A DNA stretch of 64,000 nucleotides from Yamadazyma tenuis (Eukaryota; Ascomycota; Pichiomycetes; Serinales; Debaryomycetaceae). Made by a program: the position numbers and the translations under genes. Positions 48,592 through 57,649 of the stretch are shown in pieces; the first letter of the stretch is position 1; each line of letters starts with the position of its first letter. The notes below the pieces were generated by a model. The model saw nothing but the letters and a program-made list of their open reading frames with translations, had not been told where the DNA came from and made no database searches. The stretch is taken from assembly GCF_029203305.1 (NCBI RefSeq), contig NC_089461.1, positions 248,001 through 312,000 of the forward strand, in the 5' to 3' direction.

Positions 48592-49044
48592 CTACAGTCC
48601 ATTTTTCAAAGCTTCTCCATTTTCTGTTCGGTCATTCTCTGTTCCGACGTTATCTATCTCCATGGCTCCATTTTCTGTCCCGTTGGCGCTGTTCTCTGGA
48701 GCTTCTAGCTTCTCTTCAGCAACATCACTATCTCTCCATCTCTTCACCATATCATTCATCACCGTGTTGATGAAGTCGGGGTTCACGATATTTTTGCGGA
48801 ACTCCTCGTTCTGTAGAAGCGTTAAAATGTGAAGACAGTTGGGATAAACCAAGTGTTTTGCAAAACCAGGCAGTTTCCAGTAGTTTAAGTATTCGAGATA
48901 ATTAAGAAATTCCGGGTTGTTCAAGTAATTGTTTTGGGCCAAATAACTCAAGTACTGGATGTTAGCTAAAGACTGGACGAACTCAAGTTCGATTTCCCAC
49001 CGAGTGGGAAGCTCGTCTCCCGTTATGGCGTTTGCTTCTGACAT
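48592..49044 (-). CDS. MED31: Mediator subunit Med31 (Soh1)
   Basis: A 150-residue subunit of the Mediator middle module. The SOH1 domain fills residues 10-95: [72 protein letters not shown], which includes the family-diagnostic Y-W-x-x-P-x-Y/F-x-x-x-L-x-Y-P-x-C-L. The C-terminal third is Asn/Glu-rich and species-specific. The start is the ATG at 49044, which fits the usual N-terminus. It is divergent from DAD2. Confidence 0.96.
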   Translation of the reverse strand: MSEANAITGDELPTRWEIELEFVQSLANIQYLSYLAQNNYLNNPEFLNYLEYLNYWKLPGFAKHLVYPNCLHILTLLQNEEFRKNIVNPDFINTVMNDMVKRWRDSDVAEEKLEAPENSANGTENGAMEIDNVGTENDRTENGEALKNGL

Positions 49045-49299
49045 GCGTTGTGTGAGAATTTCAATATTCGTACAACTTTGCGAATCCCAATTGCAAATCC
49101 CAAACTTCACTAATGGTCATATTTTACCATTAATTGGAATACTACTTTACAAAGTATGTTGTTAATCAATTTTCAAAGACAAGAAACACCTCACAACGCT
49201 AACTAGAAAACCTTACCCAACCGAATGTTTTCCTTCCAGCTTTTACTGCAAAGTTGTGGTGGTTGCCTGCAGATAATTATTAAGTCTCCCGCACAAATC

Positions 49300-49311
49300 C
49301 AACGCGCGTTG
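49300..49311. promoter_or_regulatory. CAACGCGCGTTG palindrome upstream of DAD2
   Basis: A perfect 12-bp palindrome that contains the MCB/SCB core ACGCG on both strands, 18 bases before the DAD2 ATG. It could be a cell-cycle element for DAD2 and/or MED31, but it is very close to the start codon. Confidence 0.35.
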
Positions 49312-49329
49312 CAAGTCTCCATCAACAAC

Positions 49330-49680
49330 ATGAGCAAACAAGTCGCTTTGGAACGAGAATTGGCCCAGTTGACTCAGATCAACCTGGTAGTGGGCAAGTT
49401 GGTAAGTACAATCCAAACCGCCAACAGCGATATTCACAAGGTGCACGGATCCATTAATAACACCAACGAACTTCTTTTCAAATGGGTTCAGATCTTAAGT
49501 CAAACCACCTATACCAAAGACATTATCAGCAATTCCAACTGGAATGGTGAGGACATAGACTTGGACAAGAAACTCACAGAAGAAGCTGAGTTGAAGAGGC
49601 AGTTGAACGAGTTGGAACGAGAGAATGAGCAGTTGGCTGACCGTTTAGAGCAGGATGACACCAAGAGAAGAAGAATATAG
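49330..49680 (+). CDS. DAD2: DASH complex subunit Dad2
   Basis: A 116-residue subunit of the DASH/Dam1 ring that couples kinetochores to microtubules. The conserved core is ALERELAQLTQINLVVGKLVSTIQTANSDIHKVHGSINNTNELLFKWVQILSQT, with a second, charged coiled coil at the C-terminus (ELKRQLNELERENEQLADRL). The ATG at 49330 gives the family N-terminus; the open frame further upstream has no ATG. The 3' region shows Puf4-type motifs in a repeat array. Confidence 0.95.
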   Translation: MSKQVALERELAQLTQINLVVGKLVSTIQTANSDIHKVHGSINNTNELLFKWVQILSQTTYTKDIISNSNWNGEDIDLDKKLTEEAELKRQLNELERENEQLADRLEQDDTKRRRI

Positions 49681-49690
49681 AACCAATGCT

Positions 49691-49800
49691 ACTGTACCAT
49701 ATACAACAATTACTATACCACTGTGCCATACACAACAAATATAGTACTACTGTACCATACACAACACTATCTAACTGACTACTGTACCTTATACTCAACA
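49691..49800. repeat. Tandem repeat with Puf4-like motifs in the DAD2-PYC 3' spacer
   Basis: Four copies of an 18-20 base element, consensus ACTGTACCATACACAACA, starting at 49691, 49720, 49749 and 49781 (spacing 29, 29 and 32). Three contain TGTACCATA or TGTACCTTA, which fit the UGUAHMNUA pattern of Puf4 sites on the DAD2 strand; the copy at 49720 has TGTGCC. The array lies between two convergent stops. Confidence 0.85.
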
Positions 49801-49857
49801 TTATATTACTATACTATAATAAATATCCAAAAGTCAAATCAATACACGAGTCATGTA

Positions 49858-52800
49858 CTACTTCAAGATGTTGGTGATCATGTCGGCAGCATCCACACTA
49901 TCACCTTCTTTAATTAACACTTCACCAATCTTACCAGAAACTGGAGCACTGATAACCATCTCCATTTTCATGGCACTCAACACGGCAACTGGGTCACCCT
50001 TCTTGACTTCTTGACCAGTCTTGCATCTGATTTCCACCACAACACCAGCCATTGGTGCACCCACATCGTTTGGTTGAGAGGCCTTTGGTCTGGTTTTGGT
50101 TTCAACAGAAGCCGTCTTGTCTTCGATGGTCACGGATCTCATTTCACCGTTCAATTCAAAGAACACTTCCCTGGTACCACTTTGTTGACTGATTTCTCCA
50201 ACTGCCAACAACTTGATGATCAAAGTCTTACCTTGTTCAATTTCAACTTCAATAGATTCACCAATGACACATGGCTTTAAAAAGTATCTGGTAGGGAGTA
50301 CAGACAAGTCACCAAACTTCTCGAGTTGTTTCTTGAAGGCTTCAAACACTTTAGGGTACATAATGTAGGAAGCAATATCACTTTCGGTGATGTTGGCACC
50401 ATACTTGGATGACAATTCTTCTTTAACCTTGGCAAAGTCAATAGGCTTTAAGTACAAACCTGGTCTTCCGTCCAACTTGATTCTTTTGCTACCCAATACA
50501 TTGGATCTCAAAGGCTCTGGGAATCCTCCGTAAGGGGTACCCATAAGACCTTCCATGAAATCCAACACTGAATCTGGGAAGTCCAACTCACCGGCCAACT
50601 TGGTGACATCTTCTTCGGTTAAGTTGTTAGAAACCATGAATTGTGCCAAATCCCCAACCACTTTGGAAGTGGGGGTAACCTTGACAATATCTCCCAATAA
50701 GTGGTTTGCCACCTTGTAAGCTTCTTTGGTCTGCAACCATCTAGCACCAAGACCCAATTGACTGGCTTGGAAAATCAAGTTGGTCAATTGACCACCAGGA
50801 ATTTCATGTTGATACACTTCTGGATCAGGTCCCTTTAAGTCGGCTTCGAAACAAGCGTATAATAATCTCATTTGAGACCAGTAGTGATCTAATTGGGTCA
50901 CCATTGATGTTTGTAATCCACTTTCAATGTCCCCTTCAAACGAAGCCAAAATGGCGTTTATAGAAGGTTGGGAAGTCATACCAGACATGGAGTTGGAACA
51001 AGCATCAACAACATCGGCACCAGCCTTGGCACATGCCACCATGGAAGCCACACCAGTACCAGCAGAATCGTGAGTGTGAACATGAATTGGCAAGTGTGGG
51101 TACTTGTTTCTGATGGCACTAATCAAAAGAGTGGCAGCCTTTGGTTTCAAAGTACCGGCCATATCTTTAATACCCAAAATGTGAGTTCCCATCTCCACAA
51201 TCTTGTCAACCATATCAACATAGTATTCCAAGTTGTACTTCTTACCTATTTGCAACATATCACCACTGTAACAAACAGTGGCTTCAATAACACCTCCAGC
51301 TTTCCTGACAGCGTCGATACCGACTTTCAATTGGTCCAAATCGTTCAAAGCGTCAAATACTCTGAAAATATCAACTCCATTTTCCTTGGCCTCCTTGACA
51401 AATTGATCAATAGCATTATCTGGTAAAGAGCTGTAAGCTACACCATTGGCTCCTCTTAATAACATTTGGAAGGGGATGTTGGGCACCAACTTTCTCAACT
51501 TCCTCAATCTTTGCCATGGGTCTTCGTATAAGAATCTCATGGCCACATCGAAAGTGGCACCACCCCAACATTCCAAGGCAAAGGCACCACTCAAAGCATG
51601 TGCAGTGGTTGGAGCAATGTTCAACAAATCAATGGTTCTAACTCTGGTAGCCAACAAAGACTGGTGGGCATCTCTCCAGGTAGTATCCATGATCAAGGTT
51701 CCGTCAAAGTTTCTAACCTTCTTGCTGAAGCCTTCGGGACCCTCTTTCAACAACACATCTCTCCATCCCTTTGGAGGAACCACCTGGTTGTGCAAGTCGA
51801 TGACAACACCCGTAGATGGATCGGTTAAATCGGGAATCAAGGCCTCCGTGTCCAACTTAGGCAAGCCCACTTGACCAGCAATAGAAGAACCGTTCACAGT
51901 CAAATCACCCAAGTAGTTCAATAACTTGGTGGCTCTGTTTTGAGAAGTGATCATCTGGAACAACGAAGGAGTATCGTCGATAAACGTAGTCCAACAGTCA
52001 CCTTTGATAAACACCTCGTTGGTCAACAACGCCAACAAGAAAGGAATGTTGGTTTTAACACCTCTGATTCTGAATTCAATCAAAGCTCTCAACATCTTTC
52101 TTCTGGAAATCTCAAAAGTTGAACCAGAACAAGAACATTTCACCAACATCGAATCATAATGAGGAGAGATGATGGATCCGGCAAAACCATTACCACCGTC
52201 CAACCTCACTCCGTTACCACCAGCAGATCTGTACACCTCGATTTTTCCGGTATCAGGTTGGAAATTCTTCGTGGGATCTTCGGTAGTGATTCTACACTGA
52301 ATAGCAAACCCTCTGGTAGTGATTTTGTCCTGTAACAAACCCAATTGCAGCAAAGACGCACCGGCCGCTATCTGGATCTGGGCCGCTACAAGATCGACCC
52401 CGGTGATTTCTTCGGTGATGGTGTGTTCAACCTGAATTCTGGGGTTAATTTCAATGAAATAGTGTCTGTTCTGTTCATCTACCAAGAATTCGGCCGTACC
52501 AGCGTTTCTGTAGTTGACGGACTTGGCCAACTTGACGGCATCGGTCAAAATGGCGTCTCTAACTTCACGAGGCAAGTTCTTGGCCGGAGCAATTTCCACC
52601 ACCTTTTGGTGTCTTCTTTGCACCGAGCAATCTCTTTCAAAAAGATGGATCACATTACCATAGTTGTCACCCAACAATTGCACCTCGATATGCTTGGGCT
52701 TGTCCAAGAACCGTTCGATAAAACAGGTACCGTTTCCAAAGGCAGTCTTGGCTTCACTGACGGCTCTGTTGAAAGCATCTTCCACACTGTCACCTTCTCT

Positions 52801-53400
52801 GACCACTCTCATACCTCTACCACCACCTCCAAACGCCGCCTTGATGATGACGGGATACCCGTACTTTTCAACAAACTTGGTGGCATCTTCAACCGACTCA
52901 ATGGGCCCAGGGGTTCCGGGAACCACAGGCACGTCGTTCTTGATGGCCAAGGTACGGGCACTGACCTTATCTCCGACCTCGTCAATTGTTTTCCACGAAG
53001 GTCCGATCCACACAATGCCGGCCTCCTCAACTTTTCTGGCAAACTCACTGTTCTCCGACAAAAAACCGTAACCAGGATGGATCATATTGACGTTGTGGAG
53101 CTTGGCGATGTTGATAATTTCATCAATTTGCAAGTACGCTTGTACGGGGGAAAATTGGCCTGGTTTACCAATGGCGTACGACTCATCGGCCTTCAACCGA
53201 TGCAAACTCAACTTGTCAGCAGGGGAGTAAATGGCAACGGTTTGCAAACTCAATTCGTGGGCGGTTCTAAAGATACGGATGGGGATTTCACCTCTGTTGG
53301 CAACCAAGATCTTGGACAACGAGGAGCCCATGACCGAGGAGTTTCTCCTCATCTGGTTGATCTTCTGTTCTTCCGAAACCGATGGCACTAAAGAACTCAT
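49858..53400 (-). CDS. PYC2: Pyruvate carboxylase
   Basis: A 1180-residue cytosolic biotin enzyme that carboxylates pyruvate to oxaloacetate. Domains in order: biotin carboxylase (from about residue 28, KILVANRGEIPIRIFRTAHEL; ATP loop AAFGGGGRGMRVV; FIEINPRIQVEHTITEEITG), carboxyltransferase (TTWRDAHQSLLATRVRT; HVHTHDSAGTGVASM) and the C-terminal biotin carrier domain with LSAMKMEMVIS, the biotinylated Lys being about residue 1145. Length matches yeast Pyc1/Pyc2. CTG yeasts usually have one PYC, commonly named PYC2; the symbol is given on that basis. The upstream region (53.4-54.3 kb) is long and structured. Confidence 0.97.
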   Translation of the reverse strand: MSSLVPSVSEEQKINQMRRNSSVMGSSLSKILVANRGEIPIRIFRTAHELSLQTVAIYSPADKLSLHRLKADESYAIGKPGQFSPVQAYLQIDEIINIAKLHNVNMIHPGYGFLSENSEFARKVEEAGIVWIGPSWKTIDEVGDKVSARTLAIKNDVPVVPGTPGPIESVEDATKFVEKYGYPVIIKAAFGGGGRGMRVVREGDSVEDAFNRAVSEAKTAFGNGTCFIERFLDKPKHIEVQLLGDNYGNVIHLFERDCSVQRRHQKVVEIAPAKNLPREVRDAILTDAVKLAKSVNYRNAGTAEFLVDEQNRHYFIEINPRIQVEHTITEEITGVDLVAAQIQIAAGASLLQLGLLQDKITTRGFAIQCRITTEDPTKNFQPDTGKIEVYRSAGGNGVRLDGGNGFAGSIISPHYDSMLVKCSCSGSTFEISRRKMLRALIEFRIRGVKTNIPFLLALLTNEVFIKGDCWTTFIDDTPSLFQMITSQNRATKLLNYLGDLTVNGSSIAGQVGLPKLDTEALIPDLTDPSTGVVIDLHNQVVPPKGWRDVLLKEGPEGFSKKVRNFDGTLIMDTTWRDAHQSLLATRVRTIDLLNIAPTTAHALSGAFALECWGGATFDVAMRFLYEDPWQRLRKLRKLVPNIPFQMLLRGANGVAYSSLPDNAIDQFVKEAKENGVDIFRVFDALNDLDQLKVGIDAVRKAGGVIEATVCYSGDMLQIGKKYNLEYYVDMVDKIVEMGTHILGIKDMAGTLKPKAATLLISAIRNKYPHLPIHVHTHDSAGTGVASMVACAKAGADVVDACSNSMSGMTSQPSINAILASFEGDIESGLQTSMVTQLDHYWSQMRLLYACFEADLKGPDPEVYQHEIPGGQLTNLIFQASQLGLGARWLQTKEAYKVANHLLGDIVKVTPTSKVVGDLAQFMVSNNLTEEDVTKLAGELDFPDSVLDFMEGLMGTPYGGFPEPLRSNVLGSKRIKLDGRPGLYLKPIDFAKVKEELSSKYGANITESDIASYIMYPKVFEAFKKQLEKFGDLSVLPTRYFLKPCVIGESIEVEIEQGKTLIIKLLAVGEISQQSGTREVFFELNGEMRSVTIEDKTASVETKTRPKASQPNDVGAPMAGVVVEIRCKTGQEVKKGDPVAVLSAMKMEMVISAPVSGKIGEVLIKEGDSVDAADMITNILK

Positions 53401-54374
53401 ATATCAGGGGGAGGTTGATGAGAAAAAAATGTAAAATCTGGAGAACTGAGGGCGGGAAAAGGGATGAATTTATATGTGCGTCTGAAAACTCCGAAGCTTT
53501 GAGCGAAAAAACAAAGTCCACCCCATCCCCGATGAAGTTGTAGGCAAAATTGGTATGGATATGAAGCTGAAGTTCGGTCCAATCTCGCTGTTTCTATCCG
53601 AACCCCATAACTCTATAATTGCAGGGGCTATATCCATATGGATCTCAAGGTCCGCACTCGCCAGGTGCAGATGATTCAATCAGTCTTGCATAAATGAAAA
53701 TTTTCACGGATAACCTCAAGGTCGAACCTGAGTCACCGCCAAATTACCGAGGAACCGCCCCAGGCTGTCTGCCGCATGGCGCTAGTGACCCAAGTGTTTG
53801 AGTAGACCTGGGACCGTTACAAGACGTTATTCGGACCATTGAATCGCCGATGACCCCCATCTCTCCATTCACCCATCTAGTGGCTTCGGGGACATGGAAC
53901 ACACCTCTGACTCAGGCCTTTTGAATTCCGGGGGTTAGAACTATAAAAGGGCCTGAGGTTCCCACACTCCCAATTTGCCGGTAACGGCACTTTTTTTTAA
54001 GTAGGGCAAACTTCGCGATTTAATGCCCGACTGTTATCACTGCGCAATCTGTCGAATCATTGCGTGCCACAGGAACGTTGCAGTCTAGTGATAAAGGAAA
54101 TGCTAGCAGACCAGATGTCGACACCATAGAAGTGAAGGGTGGTGGGTCTTCGGACTGGTTATGCCTTGACGATAGTCAAGGTATCGAGACGCTGGTGATT
54201 TCCAGCACCAGGAATCGCCTTAATTAGGCCTCAATCGCTTCACAATTGTCGCCTGATCTCGCATTTCCTAGATCGCAAATGTGTGGGTCAGAAAAATTTT
54301 GCCTTCGGCAACTTAAAAGCACTCCACTCTCCCTGACATTGTAATTTTTTTTGTTCTCTTCCTCTCTAGTACCT
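53401..54374. other. PYC upstream region with possible structured RNA
   Basis: About 970 bases without a protein gene, between divergent genes. Features: TATAAAAG (53942-53949, plus strand); a hairpin TGCCGGTAACGGCA (about 53977-53990) followed at once by C and eight T, like a Pol III or intrinsic-type terminator on the plus strand; a perfect stem CCTTGAC-GATA-GTCAAGG at about 54165-54182; and a GCTGG/CCAGC stem just after, near 54192-54210. The density of stems is unlike other spacers here. I could not match it to U snRNAs, SRP, RNase P/MRP or a tRNA. Confidence 0.35.
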
Positions 54375-54584
54375 ATGAATAGAGCATTTGTAAGATCTTT
54401 TAACAAGCAGCCTGTCAACTTGATTAAGTCGACCACAACCAACCTCGCCAGAACTCCCTCTAGTGTCAAGTTTAGACCCATGGAGTTTGGCAATAGCTTC
54501 AAAACCTTCAAGGAGTATCGTTTGCGGGCAGTGAACCAGTCTCCTTTGTTTAAGAAGAACGCTTCTAAAAACGATCTGTATTAG
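54375..54584 (+). CDS. Small putative mitochondrial protein, 69 residues
   Basis: An ATG-started frame with MNRAFVRSFNKQPVNLIKST then TNLARTPSSVKFRP. The first 37 residues have many Arg/Lys/Ser/Thr and no acidic residue, which fits a mitochondrial targeting sequence. The rest (FGNSFKTFKEYRLRAVNQSP) is basic. I do not recognise the family. Codon use is ordinary and there is a pyrimidine-rich leader ending in CTCTAG just before the ATG. It is likely a real small gene but unconfirmed. Confidence 0.5.
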   Translation: MNRAFVRSFNKQPVNLIKSTTTNLARTPSSVKFRPMEFGNSFKTFKEYRLRAVNQSPLFKKNASKNDLY

Positions 54585-55148
54585 TTACGATTACGGTGTT
54601 ATGTTTGGTTTTTGGTGTAGGAATATATGTGGACAATATATGAATTGATTAGCGAGTACGTAGGTTGAAAATTAAGGGAATTGGCTGGTGAAGAGTTGAG
54701 CGATTGAAGTTTTCTTTTGAAAATGGGCCGTGTGTGAGCTATAGGTTGACTTTTGTGGATTGGCTGCACATGCTGCTCGATTGGCTGTGGTGGTGCTGTG
54801 GTAGGGTCACGTGCGTCTTGTTGATCCGCGGACCATTATCTGCGGACCGTTATCTGCTTATCGGGGTTGATAGTTGCATAGTTTGGGGGTCAGAGGTGGC
54901 CAAAAATTCAGAAAAAAATCGTGGTGGCTGCTGGGATATGTAGTGACTTTATTAGTAAGTTTGGTGGTTTTTGGTGTTAAAAGTAATTTAGTAGATTTGC
55001 AAGGGCTAATTTCTGCAGAATCCATAAATGCTGCATGATTTGGAACTGGCTGCGAAAAACAGGCACAATAAAACTGATGAAATATATAACGCATTTACCC
55101 AATATCCAAGTTGGCCGAAGTTCTGACCATATATATTATGATACATCT
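54585..55148. other. Spacer between small gene and DAL1 (convergent)
   Basis: About 560 bases, containing the doubled CTGCGGACC / TCCGCGGACC and TTATCTGC strings near 54825-54858. No supported gene; a 79-codon open frame (54704-54943) has no ATG in good context and no recognisable sequence. Confidence 0.4.
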
Positions 55149-57056
55149 CTAGTCAAATCTAGGCTCTAAGATCATTCTTCCCATAGGCTCCGACGAATGA
55201 CCTTCTCCAAATGCAAACACTGAGTTTCCTCTCACTATCGTCTCCATGACCTTCCCCTTGAACTTCATTCCATGGTAAGCGGTAAGCTTGTTCTTGAAAA
55301 AAGTCTTTTGGTTTTCCACTGCGTACGTCATATCTGGATTGAAAAGTACGAAATCAGCATCGTATCCTACGGCGATCTTCCCCTTGACGTGAGACAAACC
55401 CACCTGCTTGGCGGTGTTCCAAGAGCACCACTTGGAGATCTCGGCAATGGTGATGGGAGGGTACAACTTCAACCCTTCGGTGTACATGATCGGTAAGCCA
55501 AAGCCTACGGAAGCAATACCTCCCCAGGCCTCGAAAAAATCTCCTTTTTCCAAGCCCTTCAAATCTGGCGTACAGGGAGAATGGTCCGACACCACGGTGG
55601 TGATGATATCGTTCCGCAAAGCCTTCCACAATAATTTTCTATTATCATCAGTCCTGATGGGAGGACAGCACTTGAAATGGGTGGAACATTTAGGGATGTT
55701 CTCGGCGTAAAACAGCAAATAGTGGAAGCATGTTTCGGCTGAAATCGGCAAGTTCTGGGCCTTGGCAGCCCTAATCAAGGGGATGGCCTCGTGGGTGGCC
55801 AAATGGACAATGTGCAACGGAACCGTAGGAATCATGGTGGAGCAATTGATGATTTCGGCAATGGCAGTGGTCTCGAACGAGTCGGGACGAGACGCAAGGA
55901 ACGACGCATACGACGTGGGGTCGATGTTCTCCAAGAGTTTGTCCTCACGCTGGGCCATTAAAAGAGGAGATTTAGGGTCGTCGCCAGGCGCGAGCAGGTC
56001 GTGGTGGTGGGCCATACGCGCAAACCGACCGTAGATGGGCTCGGACCCCGCGAGGTACGGGGACTTGGCCAATGCCTTGGCCTGTTCGTCCGTCAAGCCG
56101 CTGCGGTCGATGGAGCCGGCGGGGCGGTGGGGGAAGCGGACATTTTCGTACTCACCGCGAGGACCGTGCTGCCGGCTCAACAAGTCCACTACCGGCTTGG
56201 GGGCCCTGTGGATGAACGATGCTGACATCCCAAGATCAAAATCTTCAATGTCATTACCCACCCCGTTGATGGAGTCGATGTCGGAGGTGTCGTTGGATGA
56301 GTCGTTGAGTAAATCATCGATGTTGCGCTGCTTGTGAGAGTGCTCATCGCTATCGTCGCTTTCGTCCAAATAAAAATTGGGCCTGTTCTCGTTGGGCACC
56401 AATTTGGGGGTTTTGTTTTCCACCTGGTGCACCATTATGGCGGGCCCGTCCTGGACATTGGGCTGCATTTCGGCGTGGAACATCAAAAGGGTTTTTAAAC
56501 CGTCCACTTCTTTCATGGCCCGTAGAATGTGTTTAGGCTTAATGGCTGGGAACTCTTCCACTCCACTCTCGATTAAAAATGATTTAAAACCACGAACACC
56601 CATACGAATTAACGGACGTAACGAGTCGATATTATCGGGGACCAAGCCACCCCAGAAGCCCACGTCGACGTAGCACTTACCGGCGGCGGCGGAGATTTTA
56701 AGGAGAAAGTTTTCCACGGTGGTGGTGGGCGGGATCGCGTTCAAGGGCATGTCGATGACGGTGGTAACACCGCCCGACGCGGCTGCCTGGGTGCCGGTGG
56801 CGAACCCTTCCCACTCGGTACGGCCGGGCTCGTTCAAGTGGACGTGGGCGTCGACCAACCCGGGCATTACGATGAGCGGCGTCACGTCGCGGTAGTTCTC
56901 GGGCGCGACGTGGTATAACGCTAGCACTGGGTCCGTGCGGGGGAGAATTTGGTGGTGGATATCAAGGATCTTACCTGTTTGTTGGGAGTAGATGATGGTG
57001 GCTGCCACAAGGTGATCATCGAGAAGAACGTTTTTAGACGCCAAAGCAAAGGACAT
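55149..57056 (-). CDS. DAL1: Allantoinase with a large internal insertion
   Basis: Cyclic amidohydrolase that opens allantoin to allantoate in purine-nitrogen use. Seen: PGLVDAHVHLNEPGRTEWEGF (metal ligands His-x-His at about 71 and 73), GFKSFLIESGVEEFP (the Lys that is carbamylated, about 158), LMFHAEMQ (about 194), LHIVHLATHEA and VVSDHSPCTPDLKG (catalytic Asp). The protein has 635 residues, against about 460 for baker's yeast Dal1. The excess is a roughly 170-residue segment at about 200-370, acidic and Ser/Asn-rich at first (DESDDSDEHSHKQRNIDDLL), then with MAHHHDLLAPGDDPKSPLL. It lies between catalytic His194 and the conserved YASFLASRPDSFE. All catalytic residues are kept, so activity is likely. 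Confidence 0.9.
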   Translation of the reverse strand: MSFALASKNVLLDDHLVAATIIYSQQTGKILDIHHQILPRTDPVLALYHVAPENYRDVTPLIVMPGLVDAHVHLNEPGRTEWEGFATGTQAAASGGVTTVIDMPLNAIPPTTTVENFLLKISAAAGKCYVDVGFWGGLVPDNIDSLRPLIRMGVRGFKSFLIESGVEEFPAIKPKHILRAMKEVDGLKTLLMFHAEMQPNVQDGPAIMVHQVENKTPKLVPNENRPNFYLDESDDSDEHSHKQRNIDDLLNDSSNDTSDIDSINGVGNDIEDFDLGMSASFIHRAPKPVVDLLSRQHGPRGEYENVRFPHRPAGSIDRSGLTDEQAKALAKSPYLAGSEPIYGRFARMAHHHDLLAPGDDPKSPLLMAQREDKLLENIDPTSYASFLASRPDSFETTAIAEIINCSTMIPTVPLHIVHLATHEAIPLIRAAKAQNLPISAETCFHYLLFYAENIPKCSTHFKCCPPIRTDDNRKLLWKALRNDIITTVVSDHSPCTPDLKGLEKGDFFEAWGGIASVGFGLPIMYTEGLKLYPPITIAEISKWCSWNTAKQVGLSHVKGKIAVGYDADFVLFNPDMTYAVENQKTFFKNKLTAYHGMKFKGKVMETIVRGNSVFAFGEGHSSEPMGRMILEPRFD

Positions 57057-57355
57057 TTGTGGAGTGGACAGCAGGGGTATGGATTGGTAAATAGATTTCG
57101 GCGCCGGATCAAGGTGGTTTTATACAAAGGTGGAACGAGAGTCAATTACTAACTGCTAGGCGGAGGGGGCGTGCACCGGCCAATTGATAACGGCATCCCG
57201 GTTTGCTCGGCGTCCGCCGAGCGGGCCTGAAGCTTTTGATTTGATTTCTGAGGTGCATACGGGGCCGGTATAGGAGCCGATGTATAGTAGAGTGGGAGAG
57301 CCGGGGAGCGGGACGGTGGGAGAGTGGGGACGTAAGACGGGTGACGAGGTTGATG

Positions 57356-57395
57356 GTGGGTGTATGGGCCAGAGTTAGTGGGTGTATGGGTCAGA
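57356..57395. repeat. Doubled GTGGGTGTATGGG element (Rap1-like)
   Basis: GTGGGTGTATGGGCCAGA at 57356-57373 and GTGGGTGTATGGGTCAGA at 57378-57395, 22 bases apart. The reverse strand of the second reads GACCCATACACCC, close to the Rap1 consensus ACACCCATACAYY. The copies are about 300 bases upstream of DAL1. Confidence 0.6.
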
Positions 57396-57524
57396 TGAAG
57401 AGTAGTTGTGAGCGTGGGCGGATCGAGAAGTACCACGGGCCGGTGGCCTGTGATGGAAGCTTACCCCGAGTTGCAAATGGCGACCGTTTATTGTATATAG
57501 GCGGATGAGACCGCGGAGCGGATG

Positions 57525-57610
57525 GCGGTAGAACGGACAGCGGTGGTACCCTGGTGGTAACGGACAGCGGTGGTAGAATCACGGTGGTAGAACCGACAGC
57601 GGTCGCGGTA
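57525..57610. repeat. Imperfect tandem repeat AACGGACAGCGGTGGTA
   Basis: The 17-mer AACGGACAGCGGTGGTA occurs at about 57532 and 57558, with a diverged third copy (AACCGACAGCGG) near 57593. GGTGGTA strings fill the gaps. It lies just beyond the ETR1 stop. Confidence 0.75.
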
Positions 57611-57649
57611 TTCATCACAAGCACTTCCTGGGTCGCACCATCTCCCGCT

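Larger units (their letters stand above)
57057..57649. other. DAL1 upstream region / ETR1 3' spacer, repeat-rich
   Basis: About 590 bases, upstream of DAL1 (minus) and downstream of ETR1 (minus). It contains a GATAA core at 57186-57190 (a possible GATA-factor site for nitrogen control), G-rich strings at 57295-57345, a doubled 18-mer (57356, 57378) and a GGTGGTA-type tandem repeat at 57525-57610. Open frames here are repeat-driven. Confidence 0.55.

Noticed and set aside
52345..53391. 348-codon open frame antisense to the pyruvate carboxylase biotin-carboxylase domain
   Set aside because: The PYC frame is conserved throughout; the antisense frame has no ATG-linked homologous product.
53800..53830. 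A-box-like TGGCGCTAGTGACC as a tRNA start
   Set aside because: No B box at proper distance and no acceptor stem.
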